64,000 nt of DNA, taken from NCBI GenBank assembly GCA_963693305.1, contig OY855905.1:1316201-1380200 (forward strand). The letters are read 5' to 3'. The translations under genes were made by a program, and so were the position numbers. Positions 23,123 to 35,401 of this stretch are shown in pieces. Each line of letters begins with the position of its first letter. Position 1 is the stretch's first letter. The stretch comes from Meandrina meandrites. Lineage: Eukaryota > Cnidaria > Anthozoa > Scleractinia > Meandrinidae. The notes beneath the pieces were generated by a model. That model ran no database searches. It worked only from the letters and a program-made list of their open reading frames with translations, and was not told the origin of the DNA.

Positions 23123-23959
23123 GTTCTCTGTAGCGTTGCAGTTTGGTCTTAGCTGGCACATATGTCTAACACCTCTCGACCAATGGTATGTGTTGTAGTT
23201 TCTACCAATGAAAATGCGTGGTAACCGTGTCTTCTGAGATTATTTTACCTTTATTTTACCAGGGGATGGGATGTTGAGGCTGCGTGGAGCACATTTTGTG
23301 ATTTAGTGAGCGTGTTTTTTATCTTTTTATGGGATATTTCTGCATCGTCCGGACTCATTTACAGCTGCCTTCGAAGCCTTATTAATAATATTGCTGGTAA
23401 GAAGCTTTGTGAAGTGTATTGAATTGCATAATATTGTTTCAAGTCTACGAAGCCATTTCGACTTCTGAAGATTATATAAGCTTATAAGCTTAATCAACGT
23501 ATTGTTTTATCGTGTCGCTTTCAAGGGGCATGAACTAAGCTGGCACTGGTTTGTATAGTCCACACTGTTGTGCTTCGTTTTTGTATTATCGATCTGGTTA
23601 TTAAATATTTGCGTAGAACTGGTAGAATCATTTGCCTTTATCAGGGGCATGAAGAAACACTAAGTAAAGTGCGCGCAGTATTATGAGGGTTGAAATTTGG
23701 TTACAGCTCATGAAAATCTGCTACACATCCAGGATGTCAAGAAATGAAACTTGTGATAGTTTGACCTTTCTAGTCTTTATTTTGTGTTATATATCTTTGT
23801 CTCTATCACTTTTGGCCATGATTTCTTTTGATTTTAATTTAACAAAGTAAGCTTAAAGCAAGCCCCTGGCTGTAATCATGAAAACATGATATATTTCCCT
23901 ACTTTATGTTCCATCCCAAAAATAAAACAAAAAAGATAGGTTACCACACTTGCAAAGGG
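23123..23959. other. Upstream of F-box copy C, non-coding
   Basis: I see no gene. Unlike copies A and B this copy has no duplicated upstream block, so its promoter environment differs. Confidence 0.4.
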
Positions 23960-24265
23960 AGGTGCAGTGCACGTGGCCCAATGGTTAGTGCGCTGGACTC
24001 CGGGTCAGGCAGTCCGGGTTTGAGCCCTGGCCGGGCACTGCATTCTGTTCTTGGGCAAGACACTTTACTCTCATAGTGCCTCTCTCCACCCTGGTGTATG
24101 AATGGGTACCGGCAAATTTACTGCTGGGGGTAACCCTGCACAATGGACTAGCATTTCATCCAGGGGGAGTAGAAATACTCCCAGTCGGTTCATGCTATGG
24201 AAACTGGGATAAGCTCTGGCCTGATGGGCCACTAGGCTCTTATACAGACTTTACCTTACCACACT
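23960..24265 (+). mobile_element. tRNA-derived SINE
   Basis: The head reads GTGGCCCAATGGTTAGTGCG with an A-box-like part, followed by GGGTTTGAGCCC, a B-box-like pol III promoter element, and then a body with TTGGGCAAGACACTTTAC and AATGGGTACCGGCAAATTT. These features define a tRNA-derived short interspersed element copied by a LINE. Confidence 0.75.
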
Positions 24266-24332
24266 TGCAAAGAAGATTTGACAGGGGCTCAGCCAATGGG
24301 GTATCCTGGGTGCTAATTAGCATTAAATTGGC

Positions 24333-24479
24333 AAGATTTCCGCACAGCCCCATACATTAATTCAGCATACCATTTTTTGACTGACTCGTTCTTTTCACGA
24401 TTGCTGTTTGTATATAGTGATAGACTAAGTATGAAATAGCTGCATACATAATTAATGTATGGGGCTGTGCGGAAATCTT
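24333..24479. mobile_element. 147-bp foldback MITE
   Basis: Arms of about 30 bp are inverted: AAGATTTCCGCACAGCCCCA at the left and TGGGGCTGTGCGGAAATCTT at the right. A decayed relative with inverted AGCCCCATGCAT and GGGTTGTGCAGAAG lies at about 36865-36958. It is non-coding. Confidence 0.75.
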
Positions 24480-26304
24480 ACCATAAAATTTTGCAAAGAA
24501 GTGTGTGCAATACAGTACTATAAAAGAATCACCTAGCAGTTTGGGATTACTTAATACCATAAGTTGATTTTTTATGTTAAGCTTTCCAACACATTTAATA
24601 AGCAATGTACAATCTTAGCGTGTATGATCCAGAAAATCCTGGAAAGTCCTGGAATTTTATTCTGGCATTGAGGCATTGAAATCTATAACCTCTTACTATT
24701 AGTCTGTAGTTTTTTCTGGAGTATTTTTTCTTAGGTTTCTATGGCTTTGAAGCTTCTGCTTTTATTAGCATCCTGACCAGCACTACAAACATTTTAGTTC
24801 ATAAAGATTGGTCTCTGTGTTGGTGTAATGCAGTGGTGACTAACTTTGACCAGCACTCAATCCAGTGGATATCTTTGGCATGACTTATAAATTATTTAAA
24901 CTAAGAGGGTCCTTGCAAAAGTGTTCCTTTGTTAAGTTTGACTGTATTTACATGTAGTATTGCCAAGGAGCCAGATGAACTACTCAGAGTCCTGGCATTC
25001 ACAGGCTACTAATTTCATGAGAAAAATTACTTACAAACACACTAAACATATAACCAGCCAGATGCAACCATGAATTGTTTTTAAAGGTCAAAGAGATAAA
25101 TGAAACCCCAGATTGGTGTGGATTAAGCTGGATTTCAATTCACTGTGAAAAATCTGGATTTTATATGGCATATAGACAATGGCAGGTTTCTCATGTGACA
25201 CAAAGTGCTGTTATTGCCTGGCATCCTTTAAGCTGGTCTTTTAACTTTACTGCCGGCATGCCTGCAAAGTTGACTTGAGTCCAACTTCGCAGGCACTTAG
25301 GCAGTTTTCCTGGAGCGCCGGCGATAAAGATATTTTATGAGAACAGTATCCCAGGTATATACTGGTGGCTATGTTGCAGGTAGGTCGGCGGCATATGAGA
25401 ACCAGACTTAAGAAATAGCACGTTCTTCTCAAAATTACTTAAAGTACAATAATTTGCCATACCTGTATTTTGGAAAACCTTTGATTGATCCTCATTAAGT
25501 GTTCTTATCCAAAACATGACTGTTAAGCTTGTTGTCATTTAACGATAGGTACATGTACAACTAATAATGATTCATCACATTTCTGTTTTAGTGGTAATGG
25601 ATGAGGATCAAGGGTTGGATGAGGGAAAGCAGGCCAAAACCAAAGAAAGCTTTAGTAGAGAAGGGACTAGGGATGGTGAGTATTAACCCTTACTTATCAG
25701 TTGTTTTTTGGTAAAATTTATGGACATGAAACCCTAAAATTTTTGAGAAAGTGCTGCCATAACAGGCCTGTGGGTGCCGAGGTGCCTCGGGCAACTAACG
25801 TTTGTCTTTGGGCGACCAGATAATTCTTATTTCTTTCATATAAGCTTTATACTGGGCACCCTGGATCTCATAGGTTGAAACCTTTGGGCTCCTTGTAATT
25901 TTCCTTAGAGCACAGCCTTGCATAAGAACTTAGACCCAAGTATGGACGGACAACAATGATATAAATTGCTATCAAGAGGCAACTCTAAAAAAGTATTAAA
26001 TACTTTTTATGACTGTCTTTACACATGTAAAACAAAGTACATTATGTGGAGGAAAATTGGTGGTCAGTCAGACATAAACAAAAGGGGTTGACAGAAAACT
26101 GATGGTTGACAGACTTAGCATGACTATTAAACTACTGCATTTCTTTGACCTTTGTGGCACACAGTGTGACACCAATAATCTTCCATTTGCTAGCAATTAC
26201 AGAAACTTTGCTTTGAAATTTAATTTGACCAACACATGCAAACTTAATAAAATGCTGAGGGTATTTTTCCAGGACAGAAACAATATACACTTGATTAAAG
26301 ACTA
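24480..26304. other. Non-coding DNA with one possible exon
   Basis: At 25592-25675 an acceptor TTTTAG and a donor ATG|GTGAGT bracket 28 open codons (MDEDQGLDEGKQAKTKES...). The bracket is consistent with an internal exon of an acidic host protein, but no neighbouring exon was found, so confidence is low. The remainder shows nothing. Confidence 0.3.
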
Positions 26305-27219
26305 TTAAGGTGGCTTACTACAGTTTTTACGAGGCAAGAGCGCGCACTACGATTCGGCTGCCTGACGTCAATATCACTGGCGCTCGCAAAACTTTTGTGA
26401 GCAACACTAAAAGAAAGGAAAACAAGTTTGAACCCTTTATTCGAAAGTTAAAAGTTTCAGGAAGTTTCAGAAGGTTTTAAATAGACATGTCATAGGACGA
26501 AAACAATAATAATAATAATAATAATACATAATATTTTAAGAGGAGGCCTCCAATCACCTAGAGGTGGTTTTCAGGAGGGTCCTCTACAAATACATACTAC
26601 AAATACTTTGATAAACAACTGACAGAGGAGTTCTAATTCGCTTTTTTTATCGCTCATGACTTGTGGTGTCATACAAGCGCACTTTCAAATAAAAGGGCAT
26701 GCGCAATTGAATTCTTGTCGGAGGTAGTAAAAACCTAATTCCTTCTCAAAAACCTACCGTACAACCCATAATGAAATTTTCACAATTAATTTTTTGGGGT
26801 AAATCGTGTCAACAGCCAAAATTTTTCAAAAAGCTGTAAGACAGATTTTGAGCTATTTTCAAAAAGGCAAAAAACCACATTTTCCTATTTTGCAAAAAAA
26901 CTGCCTTACAGATTTTCAGTTTATATTGCATGAATGTTTTATCTGGTTCCATTTATAATTTCTGAATTTTTGAGGCAGGGTCATACGGGCAGATTTTGAG
27001 AAATACGCCATTGAAACTACTAGTGCCCAGTCTCCTCTTAAGCACTCGGATATTCATTTTGGCTGTTTATTAGCATCTTTATTGCTCAAATGTCGCATAT
27101 ATTGGTTGTAGGAAGCAACAAATAGGATTAAGTGAAAGCTAAAACTTTTCTGGACATTTTACAAAAGAGTTGAAAGCTGGGCTCATCTACTGCCTCAAAA
27201 CTGTAGTAAGCCACCTTAA
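26305..27219. mobile_element. Non-autonomous element with TTAA ends
   Basis: Inverted termini GGTGGCTTACTACAGTTTT (26309 onward) and its complement (ending 27215) are flanked by TTAA at 26305-26308 and 27216-27219. TTAA target duplication is characteristic of piggyBac transposases, so mobilisation by one is an inference. It has an AAT microsatellite and no coding capacity. Confidence 0.7.
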
Positions 27220-28096
27220 ATTGCTTGGAAATCCGTCTTCAAATTATGATCACATGCAGCAAAGTATGTGATCAAAGCATTAACATAAGTGTGCAAAGCA
27301 TAGTGACCCATCATGGGTCTTCAAAGACCTGTTAATTTCTGCCCTGCTTTGAGAAAATGCTGTAGCTTGTAAACATGGCAAAAAACATGTGGTTTAAATG
27401 GTTTGTCTGGTAAGCTCAGGCCCACAAAAAGCTTTTGTAGATAACTTGGGTTCAGAACACAAATACATGCAAAAGATATGTCAGACTAGGGAGGGAGGAT
27501 TGGCAGGGTACTACACTTACTTCAAATTCTATGAAGTAAAAAAAGAAACAATAATTTCATGAACCTAAAAAAGCAGTTTTTATTAGGTACAAAGTGTTCT
27601 CACTGTTGAACCAAGGACAAGCCAACATGGTAGGAAGAATTGCATTTAATGATAAACAAATCACAATTTGATCTAAAATATAAAATACAAGAAACTATGT
27701 TGGCACTAGCTTATAACATGAAAAACGTATACAACTTGACATGGAGAAACTTGTTCTAGAAACCAACTGTAAACTTATTTTATGCTGCCTCCATTTTTGG
27801 TGTAAATACTACAAATACTGGCCTGGTTAGCAAATACTGTGAATCTGGTAACTACTGTTTTTTTCTGGTTAGCAAACTGGTTAGCAAATCTTCTGAACTA
27901 CAGGTTCGTTAGCAAACAACTGAAAATCAAAACATTCAATTGTGCCGTTTCCGTGAGTTACGTGACCATTTAATTTGAAACCAGCTTGCACACAACACTA
28001 ACAGTAACAGCGCATGTGTCCAGCATAATGTAATGTAATTATCGTTGAACCCAAAGGGCCATTTTATTTTTAGACTTGTGTTTTCCCAAAATAATT
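27220..28096. other. Non-coding DNA
   Basis: I see no gene. The phrase GGTTAGCAAA is repeated several times at about 27825-27915. Confidence 0.4.
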
Positions 28097-28260
28097 GTCA
28101 ACGAGTCAGGCCTTCTGGAAGACCAGAAGGCCTGACGAGGCGGCAGATTATAGAGCCGTGAGAAGATTTGTATGTGCGGAAAAAATCTCACAAACGCTCC
28201 AAAATGTAGAAATGTAAGTAATGTAATGTAAGGTAATGTAATGTAATGTAAGGTAGATCG
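28097..28260. repeat. Hairpin-capped repeat end, copy 2, with GTAAT microsatellite
   Basis: A perfect hairpin with arms GTCAGGCCTTCTGG and CCAGAAGGCCTGAC around AAGA precedes GGCGGCAGATTATAGAGCCG, the motif also found after the hairpin at 7849-7884. A TAATG/GTAAGG microsatellite follows at about 28211-28255. Confidence 0.55.
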
Positions 28261-30660
28261 TGACGACACAATGTCTGATGTTTTTAGCCAATCTGTTGAG
28301 CAGAAACTGTTCAGCACGTGCACAATTTGTCATAGTTGTGGCCAATCAGCGCGCTACTTATTTGTTCAGCACGTGCACGATGCATGATTCATGGCGTCGA
28401 TACGTGATCCGCAAACTCACATGTGTGAGAAGCTAAACAACGGCCGGTACGCGATCTGCTTTTAGCCATGCATGGCGGTTGCCAAGAATCGCCTGCGTAA
28501 GGCCTAGACTGTAACGAGAGGCTCTTCCGAAAAGATTTATTCAAGAAAATCTGCCCAGAATCAATGGAGAAACAAAGAAGATGACCTCGGATACAGGCAA
28601 AGTGAAAACTGCTCACGTTTGTTGCAGTATTGAGCTGAGTGACACTGAATCGCTGCAGAATTATTTCCCTTCGCATTGCCAGTAGATTCTTCCACTACCA
28701 AGTAAGCTTTATTGAGATTATTTGAAATTTTTATTTCGATGAAAAGTGCGTTCTTTCGGACTGAAAAAAGATCGAACTGAAAGCATTTAGAATCTGTACG
28801 TGACCGCTTATCGAAACAATCTCCGCAGGAATTCCAAACCGCGGTATGGAAATCGCCACGAAATGTTCATTGCTCTAGTTCTACATCTTGTATTTTAAGA
28901 GCACTAAGTACTGTATATATATACTCTGTATATGTGCTTCTAAAAGCAAATAAAAAGGAAATTTATTTTATGGAGTTGTTTCAAATGACGACCAATGACG
29001 CGTATGGCGACAGGAGCTTCTAATTGTAATTGTAGCTCGCGCCCCACGACGCGAGGTCATAATTTCAAAATAAAGTATTTCTTAGCTGGATGACCTCGAA
29101 AGTAAACATTTTATACCTGTTTCTACCGGTATATTTTATTTTAGGCCGCGAATGCCCTAAATCTTTTTGATTTTCGAACGATTTTCTTCATTGCCAGAAT
29201 CAAAACAATAACAAACACTCGCAGTCGACAGAGAGTCTTTAATATTAAATTTAGTAATCAATTAGTCTTGTGAAGCGGGTAGGGGGTTGGGTAAAATGCA
29301 GCCTTTATTTGTGTTACTATATATGAAGTAAACAAAGGTTATATATTTTCCGAGTTTCAGTGGCTCACAGCCACTTTGATTTAAGGTCTATTGGACTTGA
29401 AAACAGCTGACACCTTTCCAAAATAGCGGCATAGAACTGCAATGGCTTGCAACCCTCAAATTACATGGATTTCACAAGGTTTCTCACTACTTTAGTATCA
29501 TTTTAGAACTCCTTCATTAGGCCTTCACCAAATCGCATCAGTTTATTCCACAAACATTCCGCAACGAATACATGCAATGTACATTGATCACACCCACATC
29601 ATAAAGTGTACTTTTAGTCAAACATTTACAATAAATTTATTATCCTCACAACCCTTCTCTCTTGTTGTACTCGTTGGCACTTCTACCGATAGGTACCACC
29701 AGTTTATGTTTGACTTATTTTTGTCTGTCAAAAAATGGGGCTAAATTGTTATTGCAGCATTTTCTCAAGAATTTTAGGGTTTCATGTCTAGTTAACTTTT
29801 AAGGACTATTAATTTATTTATTTTTCTGGTACACAAATAAAATATTCCAGCAATACTAAGAGGAAGAGTGCAAACCAATTTATGTTAGAGAAAGCATTTA
29901 CTATAACAACTTTTGGCTAATTCTTTCAAAAAATATCTTCACAGAACCTGAATAAATTAGCCAGTTTGAAATCTTATTTTTAATACCTTTTCTTCCCTGC
30001 TATAATTTTAAGGCTTTAACTTTAGCTTAGGGAGAGTTTATTTCATGTACCGGTACATGTAGGAAAAATTGATTGTAGTACCACTTTAATGCATGGCCAT
30101 GGCTTTATATCCCTGTGTAGCCAATAAACCAATCAACTACATGCATTCACCCCACTATAAACTACTTTACTTTGTTTTGAAAAGTTGTATAAAATAAAAT
30201 AAAAAATCCTCAATCCTTAATGCAGTTTGATCAGTGTTTAATAACGTGTTGCCAGTGGTGGATCCAGGGTTGGGGCCTTTCTCTTTCATTGTCAAGCGGG
30301 CCCCTCCTTAGCTGAAGGTCTGGATCTGCCACTAGTTACATCACTGAGTGTATTAATAAAATCATTTTTATTTGACAGACAATAGCTGTAGCATTTTGAA
30401 TGGATGTTGCAAAGACAGTGCTTTTGTTAATATGGCTGGCAGTGGTCCATGCAGTAAAAAGAATAACCAAAAGAGAATACCGTTGATGATGGTAATTTAC
30501 TAGACGTGGCAGTTATTTACTCTTGACTATTGGCTCGATTAAAGACCTGTGTGGGGATCATCAAGTTCAGTCGACAAAGGTTGTTGATGGTGTTTACCTA
30601 TGTTTGGCAGTTTAGTTGCAAATGCAAAAAGGATGTCCAAGATGAGTTTTTAATAGCCAG
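28261..30660. other. Non-coding DNA
   Basis: There is a minus-strand ORF at 28389-28676 (95 codons) without recognisable features. AATAAA-type signals and TATATATA runs near 28915 suggest a gene end but I cannot identify the gene. Confidence 0.35.
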
Positions 30661-30811
30661 ACCAATTGCAACCAGACGTCGAGGTATTAGATGATATGAC
30701 CGATGAGGAGGAAGGGGGGTTAGAAGATGACGAAGGACAAGAGGATCACGAAGAACAAGAGAAAGAGCCAGAAGAACAAGACTATAAGAAAGACATCTAC
30801 AGAAAGTAAGT
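30661..30811 (+). CDS. Possible acidic host exon
   Basis: After an acceptor-like AATAGCCAG the frame reads about 48 codons, strongly acidic (DDMTDEEEGGLEDDEGQEDH), up to AAAG then TAA; a donor GTAAGT overlaps this stop, so the exon may splice on at 30805. No family can be named and no partner exon is certain. Confidence 0.3.
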
Positions 30812-32010
30812 AGAGGACGAGTTTAGTGACAGTCATGAAAAATGATCAGTATTTATTTTGTAGATTTTTTAATTTTTATAAGTACTTCTTTCATAGATAT
30901 TATCAACTCTGCATAGATGTATTTATGTACCGGGTGAACTGAGGATCAGTCTGAAATTGTTTTGAGAGTCTTTTGATTGTTCTGCATTTACAACAGCTTA
31001 TTCAAATTAGCCCAAGCTCAAAGGCTGAAGAAAAAGTCATTACTTTTTTTACTAAATGAACCACAGGTCACTGTATTATCTGCGAATAGTTTTGTTGGAT
31101 CTTGATGTAAGAGACAAAAGAGTGACAGAATATTTCATCTTTGTTATAAGAACCCAGTCACAGTCGTGCATGACTAACTCTGGCCACTATCCTTAAGTTT
31201 CTGGTTTAATTTGCTAATCAAAATGCATGAATTTAGGTTTTGTGAAAATATCAAGCACCATGTAACCTGTCAGTTAATCGACAGCTCCACCTCACATTTC
31301 TTTCATAATTTAAGATTTGCCAGGTGTGAGAAAGTTGTCGAAAAGATGTCAATAAATAATGAACAAAATAGTTTGGTGGCCTGTGTTACAAGAGCACCAC
31401 TGTAAATGCAGTGATAAGTATTATGCTAGTATGTCATAACGTCATTCACCTGTCAAAAAGAGAATTTCCCAAACTTATCCTACTTTGGTTATTTTGCTGC
31501 TGCAACAATGCAATTCTCAAGATTATAGTGGTTTTACAGCACAGGCCTAAAACAGGCCCTAAATTATACTTTTCAAAAAATTTTTTAATAAAGCAACGGT
31601 TTGTATCATCCGTGAGCTCATGTAAACATGATTTGGCTTTCAAAATTGAGTTAAGCATTGCAGATAATTCAAGCCAATTAATTCAAGGTCACAATTTAAG
31701 ATTGTTTTGGTTCGGCCGTGTGTAAAAAGATTTATGGCATTCCAGGTGATGGTGGTATTAGTAATTAGCCTGTTCATGAAAACACTTGAATGTATAAATT
31801 CCAGTCTTGCCATAAATAAAAAAGATTTGTAATCTTTGTCATAACTGAATTATGTTATTAAACTACTACGAAGTCCGTGCTGGTAAAACATTGGTCGAGT
31901 TCTTCACTTTGCTATCTTTATGACGAGGTGCATAGACTCGGAAAAAAAGAAATACCTATATCAGTAGCCGACGTAAGTTTCATTCTATGTTCAATGCTAA
32001 ATTCCTGAAG
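30812..32010. other. Non-coding DNA left of the Ginger-like element
   Basis: The ORFs of 64-104 codons at 31211-31725 show no domain features. The target duplication GATGG is at 32011-32015. Confidence 0.4.
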
Positions 32011-32015
32011 GATGG

Positions 32016-32174
32016 TGTTGAAGGCACAAGTGTAATAATTGGTCACAATTGTAATAAAGTCACAAGTGTAATAAGATTTGGTCACAAGTGTAATAAAGTC
32101 ACAAGTGTAATAAGATTTGGTCACAAATGTAATAAAGTCACAAGTGTAATAGGATTTGGTCACAAATTTAATAA
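32016..32174 (+). repeat. Left terminal inverted repeat with internal tandem units
   Basis: After the terminal TGTTGAAGGC the repeat consists of about three units of roughly 39-44 bp, made of GTCACAAGTGTAATAAGATT and GGTCACAAATGTAATAAA. The right end has about two units. Such subterminal arrays usually serve as transposase binding sites. Confidence 0.8.
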
Positions 32175-32446
32175 ATGTTTTTTCTATAGGTAAAAACATA
32201 ATCATCAGTTACATTTCATCCGTTTTCTATTTTATACATCGAACGGGCCGGGTCGAGCCCTTCTAAGAGCACTGAAATGACAACCATAAGGTAATATATT
32301 GAATTCATATTTTTCACTTCTCTATTTTCCAATCTCTTAATTGGTTTCGCTCTGCGCGCAGTCTCTGGTCCGTCAGCGACAAACATTTAGTAACACGTGG
32401 GTTTCAATCGAAAACGTAAAATACGTTGTTGATCCAACCCTGCAGA

Positions 32447-32902
32447 ATGAAGAGTGTAAAGTTCTTGGCTCTTTTAGTTGGTGTATTTGTAATACACAGT
32501 TGCATTGGTGATAATGGAGGGCGAGGAAAGAGAAATCCTTCTGCGATTGCGGATGACATTTATGAAGCCCTTATAAAAATTGTCGAAGGAGAGTCTCAGC
32601 CACCCGTAAAAGAACGAACTAAAGCTCAGAGATCTGCAAATGTACGGTATTGGAGAGCTGGCGGACAAATAACACTAAAGGAAGAAAACGGAAAGAAGGT
32701 ACTTTATTTTCAACGGCGTCGGTTGCTTAGAAATTCAGAAATAAGTAAACTTGTCGCAGACGAATTTGATCGCACAAAAGGATCAGGTGCAGCAAAGCTA
32801 GTGTATTCATTGAGGGAGAACTATGTCGGGCTAAGTCGTGTAAGAGTTCAAAACATACTGAATTCTGACAAAGACCACTTTCGCAGAAATGCAAAGTTTT
32901 AA
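32447..32902 (+). pseudogene. Ginger-like ORF, N-terminal segment
   Basis: The segment encodes about 151 residues from the Met at 32447 (MKSVKFLALLVGVFVIHSC), an apparently signal-like start that is odd for a transposase; an earlier Met at 32426 is possible. The following chain includes YFQRRRLLRNSEISKLVADE and VQNILNSDKDHF, positioned where integrases have their N-terminal domain, but no HHCC zinc motif is seen. It stops at 32902 while the homologous reading continues in another frame in TTTTAAACAAG, so a one-base change is likely. Confidence 0.6.
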
Positions 32903-33426
32903 ACAAGGCGACAGTAAAACCAATTCGTGCTAGAGACGTTCAAGTAAGGCATCAAATAGATTTGATGGACATGGGGAAGAAAGGAGTTGTGAAGATGAAT
33001 GGGAAGTCATATCGATACGTGCTGTCCGTGATGGATGTATTTAGTCGCTTCGTTTGGCTTCGCGCTCTCACTAGCAAATGCAGCAAGGAAGTCGCAAAGG
33101 AACTAAAGAGTATTTATATGGAGTATGGACCTCCGCGGGTAATTCAGAGTGACCAAGGGGGCGAGTTTAAAAGCGCAGTGAAGACACTCTGTCGTCGTAT
33201 GGACATCACAACAATTTGTAGTCGCCCTTATCATCCCCAGTCACAAGGGAAGGTGGAACGAAGCCACAGATCTTTACGGGCAAAGATGGAATATGACCTC
33301 ATCAAAATGGGAGGAAAAGGTGTTAACTGGGTAAAGAGCCTTCCTACCTACCAGCGGATTCTGAACAATGACCCGAAGGAGGTTTTAAGATACAAGTTTA
33401 CTTTGCCCGAAAGTGGAATTCTTTAA
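32903..33426 (+). pseudogene. Ginger-like integrase catalytic core (rve)
   Basis: The open frame from about 32904 reads the catalytic core: first Asp in HQIDLMDMG, second Asp in VIQSDQGGEF, and the Glu in SQGKVERSHRSL 35 residues after the second Asp, giving the D-D35-E signature of retroviral integrases and Ginger transposases. PYHPQSQGKVERSH is the classic conserved block. The predicted job is cutting and joining the element ends, making the 5-bp duplication. The first Met in this frame is at 32962, inside the core, so a fused reading is needed. It ends at 33426 through a second frame change before the next segment. Confidence 0.75.
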
Positions 33427-34946
33427 AACCAAGCGAGGTAGATGACGAGGTAGTGGCTAATAATGGCAAAATTAATCCCACTGTAGCTGATCGAAGGCGG
33501 CGCTCTAAGCATGTCTCTCAAGTCAGACAGGGCGCCCACAAGGCCACAGACCGGTGCGACAAGAGGATGCAGAGGGCTAAGTTAGGATCAAACCCTCCTG
33601 CCAAATATGGTGTTGGAGAAAAGGTTTTAGTACGCCTATCAGGAAAAGGGAAGAAAAAGCGACATATCATCGAGGCCCGAATAGAAAAGAGAAACCTCAA
33701 ACTCCAAACATACAAAGTGTCGTACATTTCCCCGGTCACAGGAAAAAAGGAAAATAAGTGGCTACCTGTGGATGACGTCACAAGTCTGACCTTCCAGGAG
33801 GAAAAACGAAAACAAAAGGCCGCAAAGTTATCAAGAAGGAAAAAAGTCCTGCACCATACAAGGTTTAATATAGTAATGACAAGAGACGACTACACTAAGG
33901 TAATTGAACATCAGGGTTTTCAAGTTATATATAATCCTCCTGGAGATGGCAACTGCCAATTTGCCGCTCTAGCACACCAATTAAATGCGTTGGGTATTTT
34001 CAGATCCCCTGAAACAATGCGAGAAGAAATAGTGACATATTTACAAAATCACCCAGTTGATCACGAAGGCTTTCCTCTTTCGGAACAATTAGTAGACACT
34101 GAGTTTGCATCCTGGGAAGAATACCTGCAATATATGAAAAGAAAGAGCACATTTGGTGATCAATTAACGTTGTTTGCAGCAGCAAATTTATACAACATCA
34201 ACATTCAGATTACATCTACACTTGGGGCTGGGGCACAACATGTATTCCATCCCTCATTGAGCGTTCCCTTAGCCTCCGTTTATCTTGGCCATTTCGCCGA
34301 AAATCATGGAGAACATTATGTGAGTCTGATGCCAGAGTTCAATAACAATATGGGTATCTCAGATGCCGATGACGGCCGTACTGATGTGGACGAAGGCGAC
34401 GCTAACAATGACACAGGTTATGTCGAAGATGACGTAAGTGATGTTAAAAATGAGGACGATAACGTTAACAGTGAGGCAAGTGACGTCGACGATGACGTAG
34501 GCGACATTTACTGTGGCACAGGTCACGTTGACAGTGACGTAAACGATGAAGCAGGTGAAATTGAGGAGGACGCATGCGACGAAGTATCCTCCAGCAGTAC
34601 TCATCAGCTCTTAAACAACGATGTGCTTGAGCTGATAATCACTATTACTTTGTCAGCCTTTCCTTTCATGAGAACCAGTTTAAAATGTGTCAACAAGTTA
34701 TTTAAATCGACCGTGGACAAAGTGCCTTGCCCCAGGGTTTATATACCCGAGTTTCCCGAGGAGCAAGCAGTTATCAGCATGCGGAAAATCATGATGTTAA
34801 AAGGAAAAGGTAGTGGCGCTGTTGCTCAACTTCGAGAGGCAATAAAGTCCCCTAGATGGCACCAAGCCTGGATAAGACTAGAGCCGTTAGAGTATGGTTG
34901 GTTTGCCATAGCTGGGATTTTTTGGAAAAATGACAAAAAAGCGTAG
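33427..34946 (+). CDS. Ginger-like C-terminal part: SH3-like barrel, OTU protease-like, F-box-like
   Basis: Residue numbers refer to the Met at 33453. Residues about 52-112 form a chromo/SH3-like barrel (GVGEKVLVRLSGKGKKKRH, YKVSYI), usual after integrase cores. Residues about 155-292 are OTU-like: PPGDGNCQFAALAHQL with Asp165 and Cys168, and the late catalytic His288 in GEHYVSL; these enzymes remove ubiquitin. An acidic linker (about 298-390, Asp/Glu/Val-rich) follows, and the end (about 394-440) has an F-box-like NNDVLELIITITLSAFPF and SLKCVNKLFKS. The predicted protein therefore couples DNA integration to ubiquitin removal and possibly SCF contact; the F-box call is tentative. The frame is long and open (497 codons). 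Confidence 0.7.
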
Positions 34947-35401
34947 ACTACCATGTTTAGTTTACGGAGAAGTGTTTTGATTTGTGTTTATCGTTAAGAC
35001 ATCAATAGCCATAAAATGAATACCAATATACTGACAAGATTTGCTATCACATTAACAAAGTTAGTATAGTCGCACTGTTTTGTTACTTGAATTGTGTTGT
35101 TGAAGTTGAGTTTCAAGTTTAAATGACTGTTTACGGCTAAATAGACGTCTTAGACTCCCTTGAGTTTGTCAAATGCTGATGAGATTATTGTCAGGCCTAA
35201 GTTTTATTCTTTATGCTATGAATATGTTACTAGTTGAAAGCAGTACCTGATTTGACGTGTTTAATTGTTACAATAAATTATTATGTCCATCAAGACAAGG
35301 TCTTCAATAAATATTGTGTTCATGTAACATGTGTAAAGCGATGGCGACTGACGACATAAGTTTGAATGACAGGTGTCAGTCTCTTTTGTGTCTACGTGAA
35401 C
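34947..35401. other. 3' untranslated region and right interior of the Ginger-like element
   Basis: There is no gene. AATAAA sequences occur near 35272 and 35305, fitting a transcript end. Confidence 0.45.

Noticed and set aside
23990..24030. A functional tRNA gene
   Set aside because: A-box and B-box-like parts are present, but the cloverleaf cannot be closed and the sequence continues into a SINE body.
32899..32910. Programmed -1 frameshift site in the Ginger-like ORF (TTTTAAAC)
   Set aside because: The heptamer is not in the right register for a canonical slip (the A-site codon would be the stop itself), and a second frame change exists further on, so mutation is the simpler explanation.
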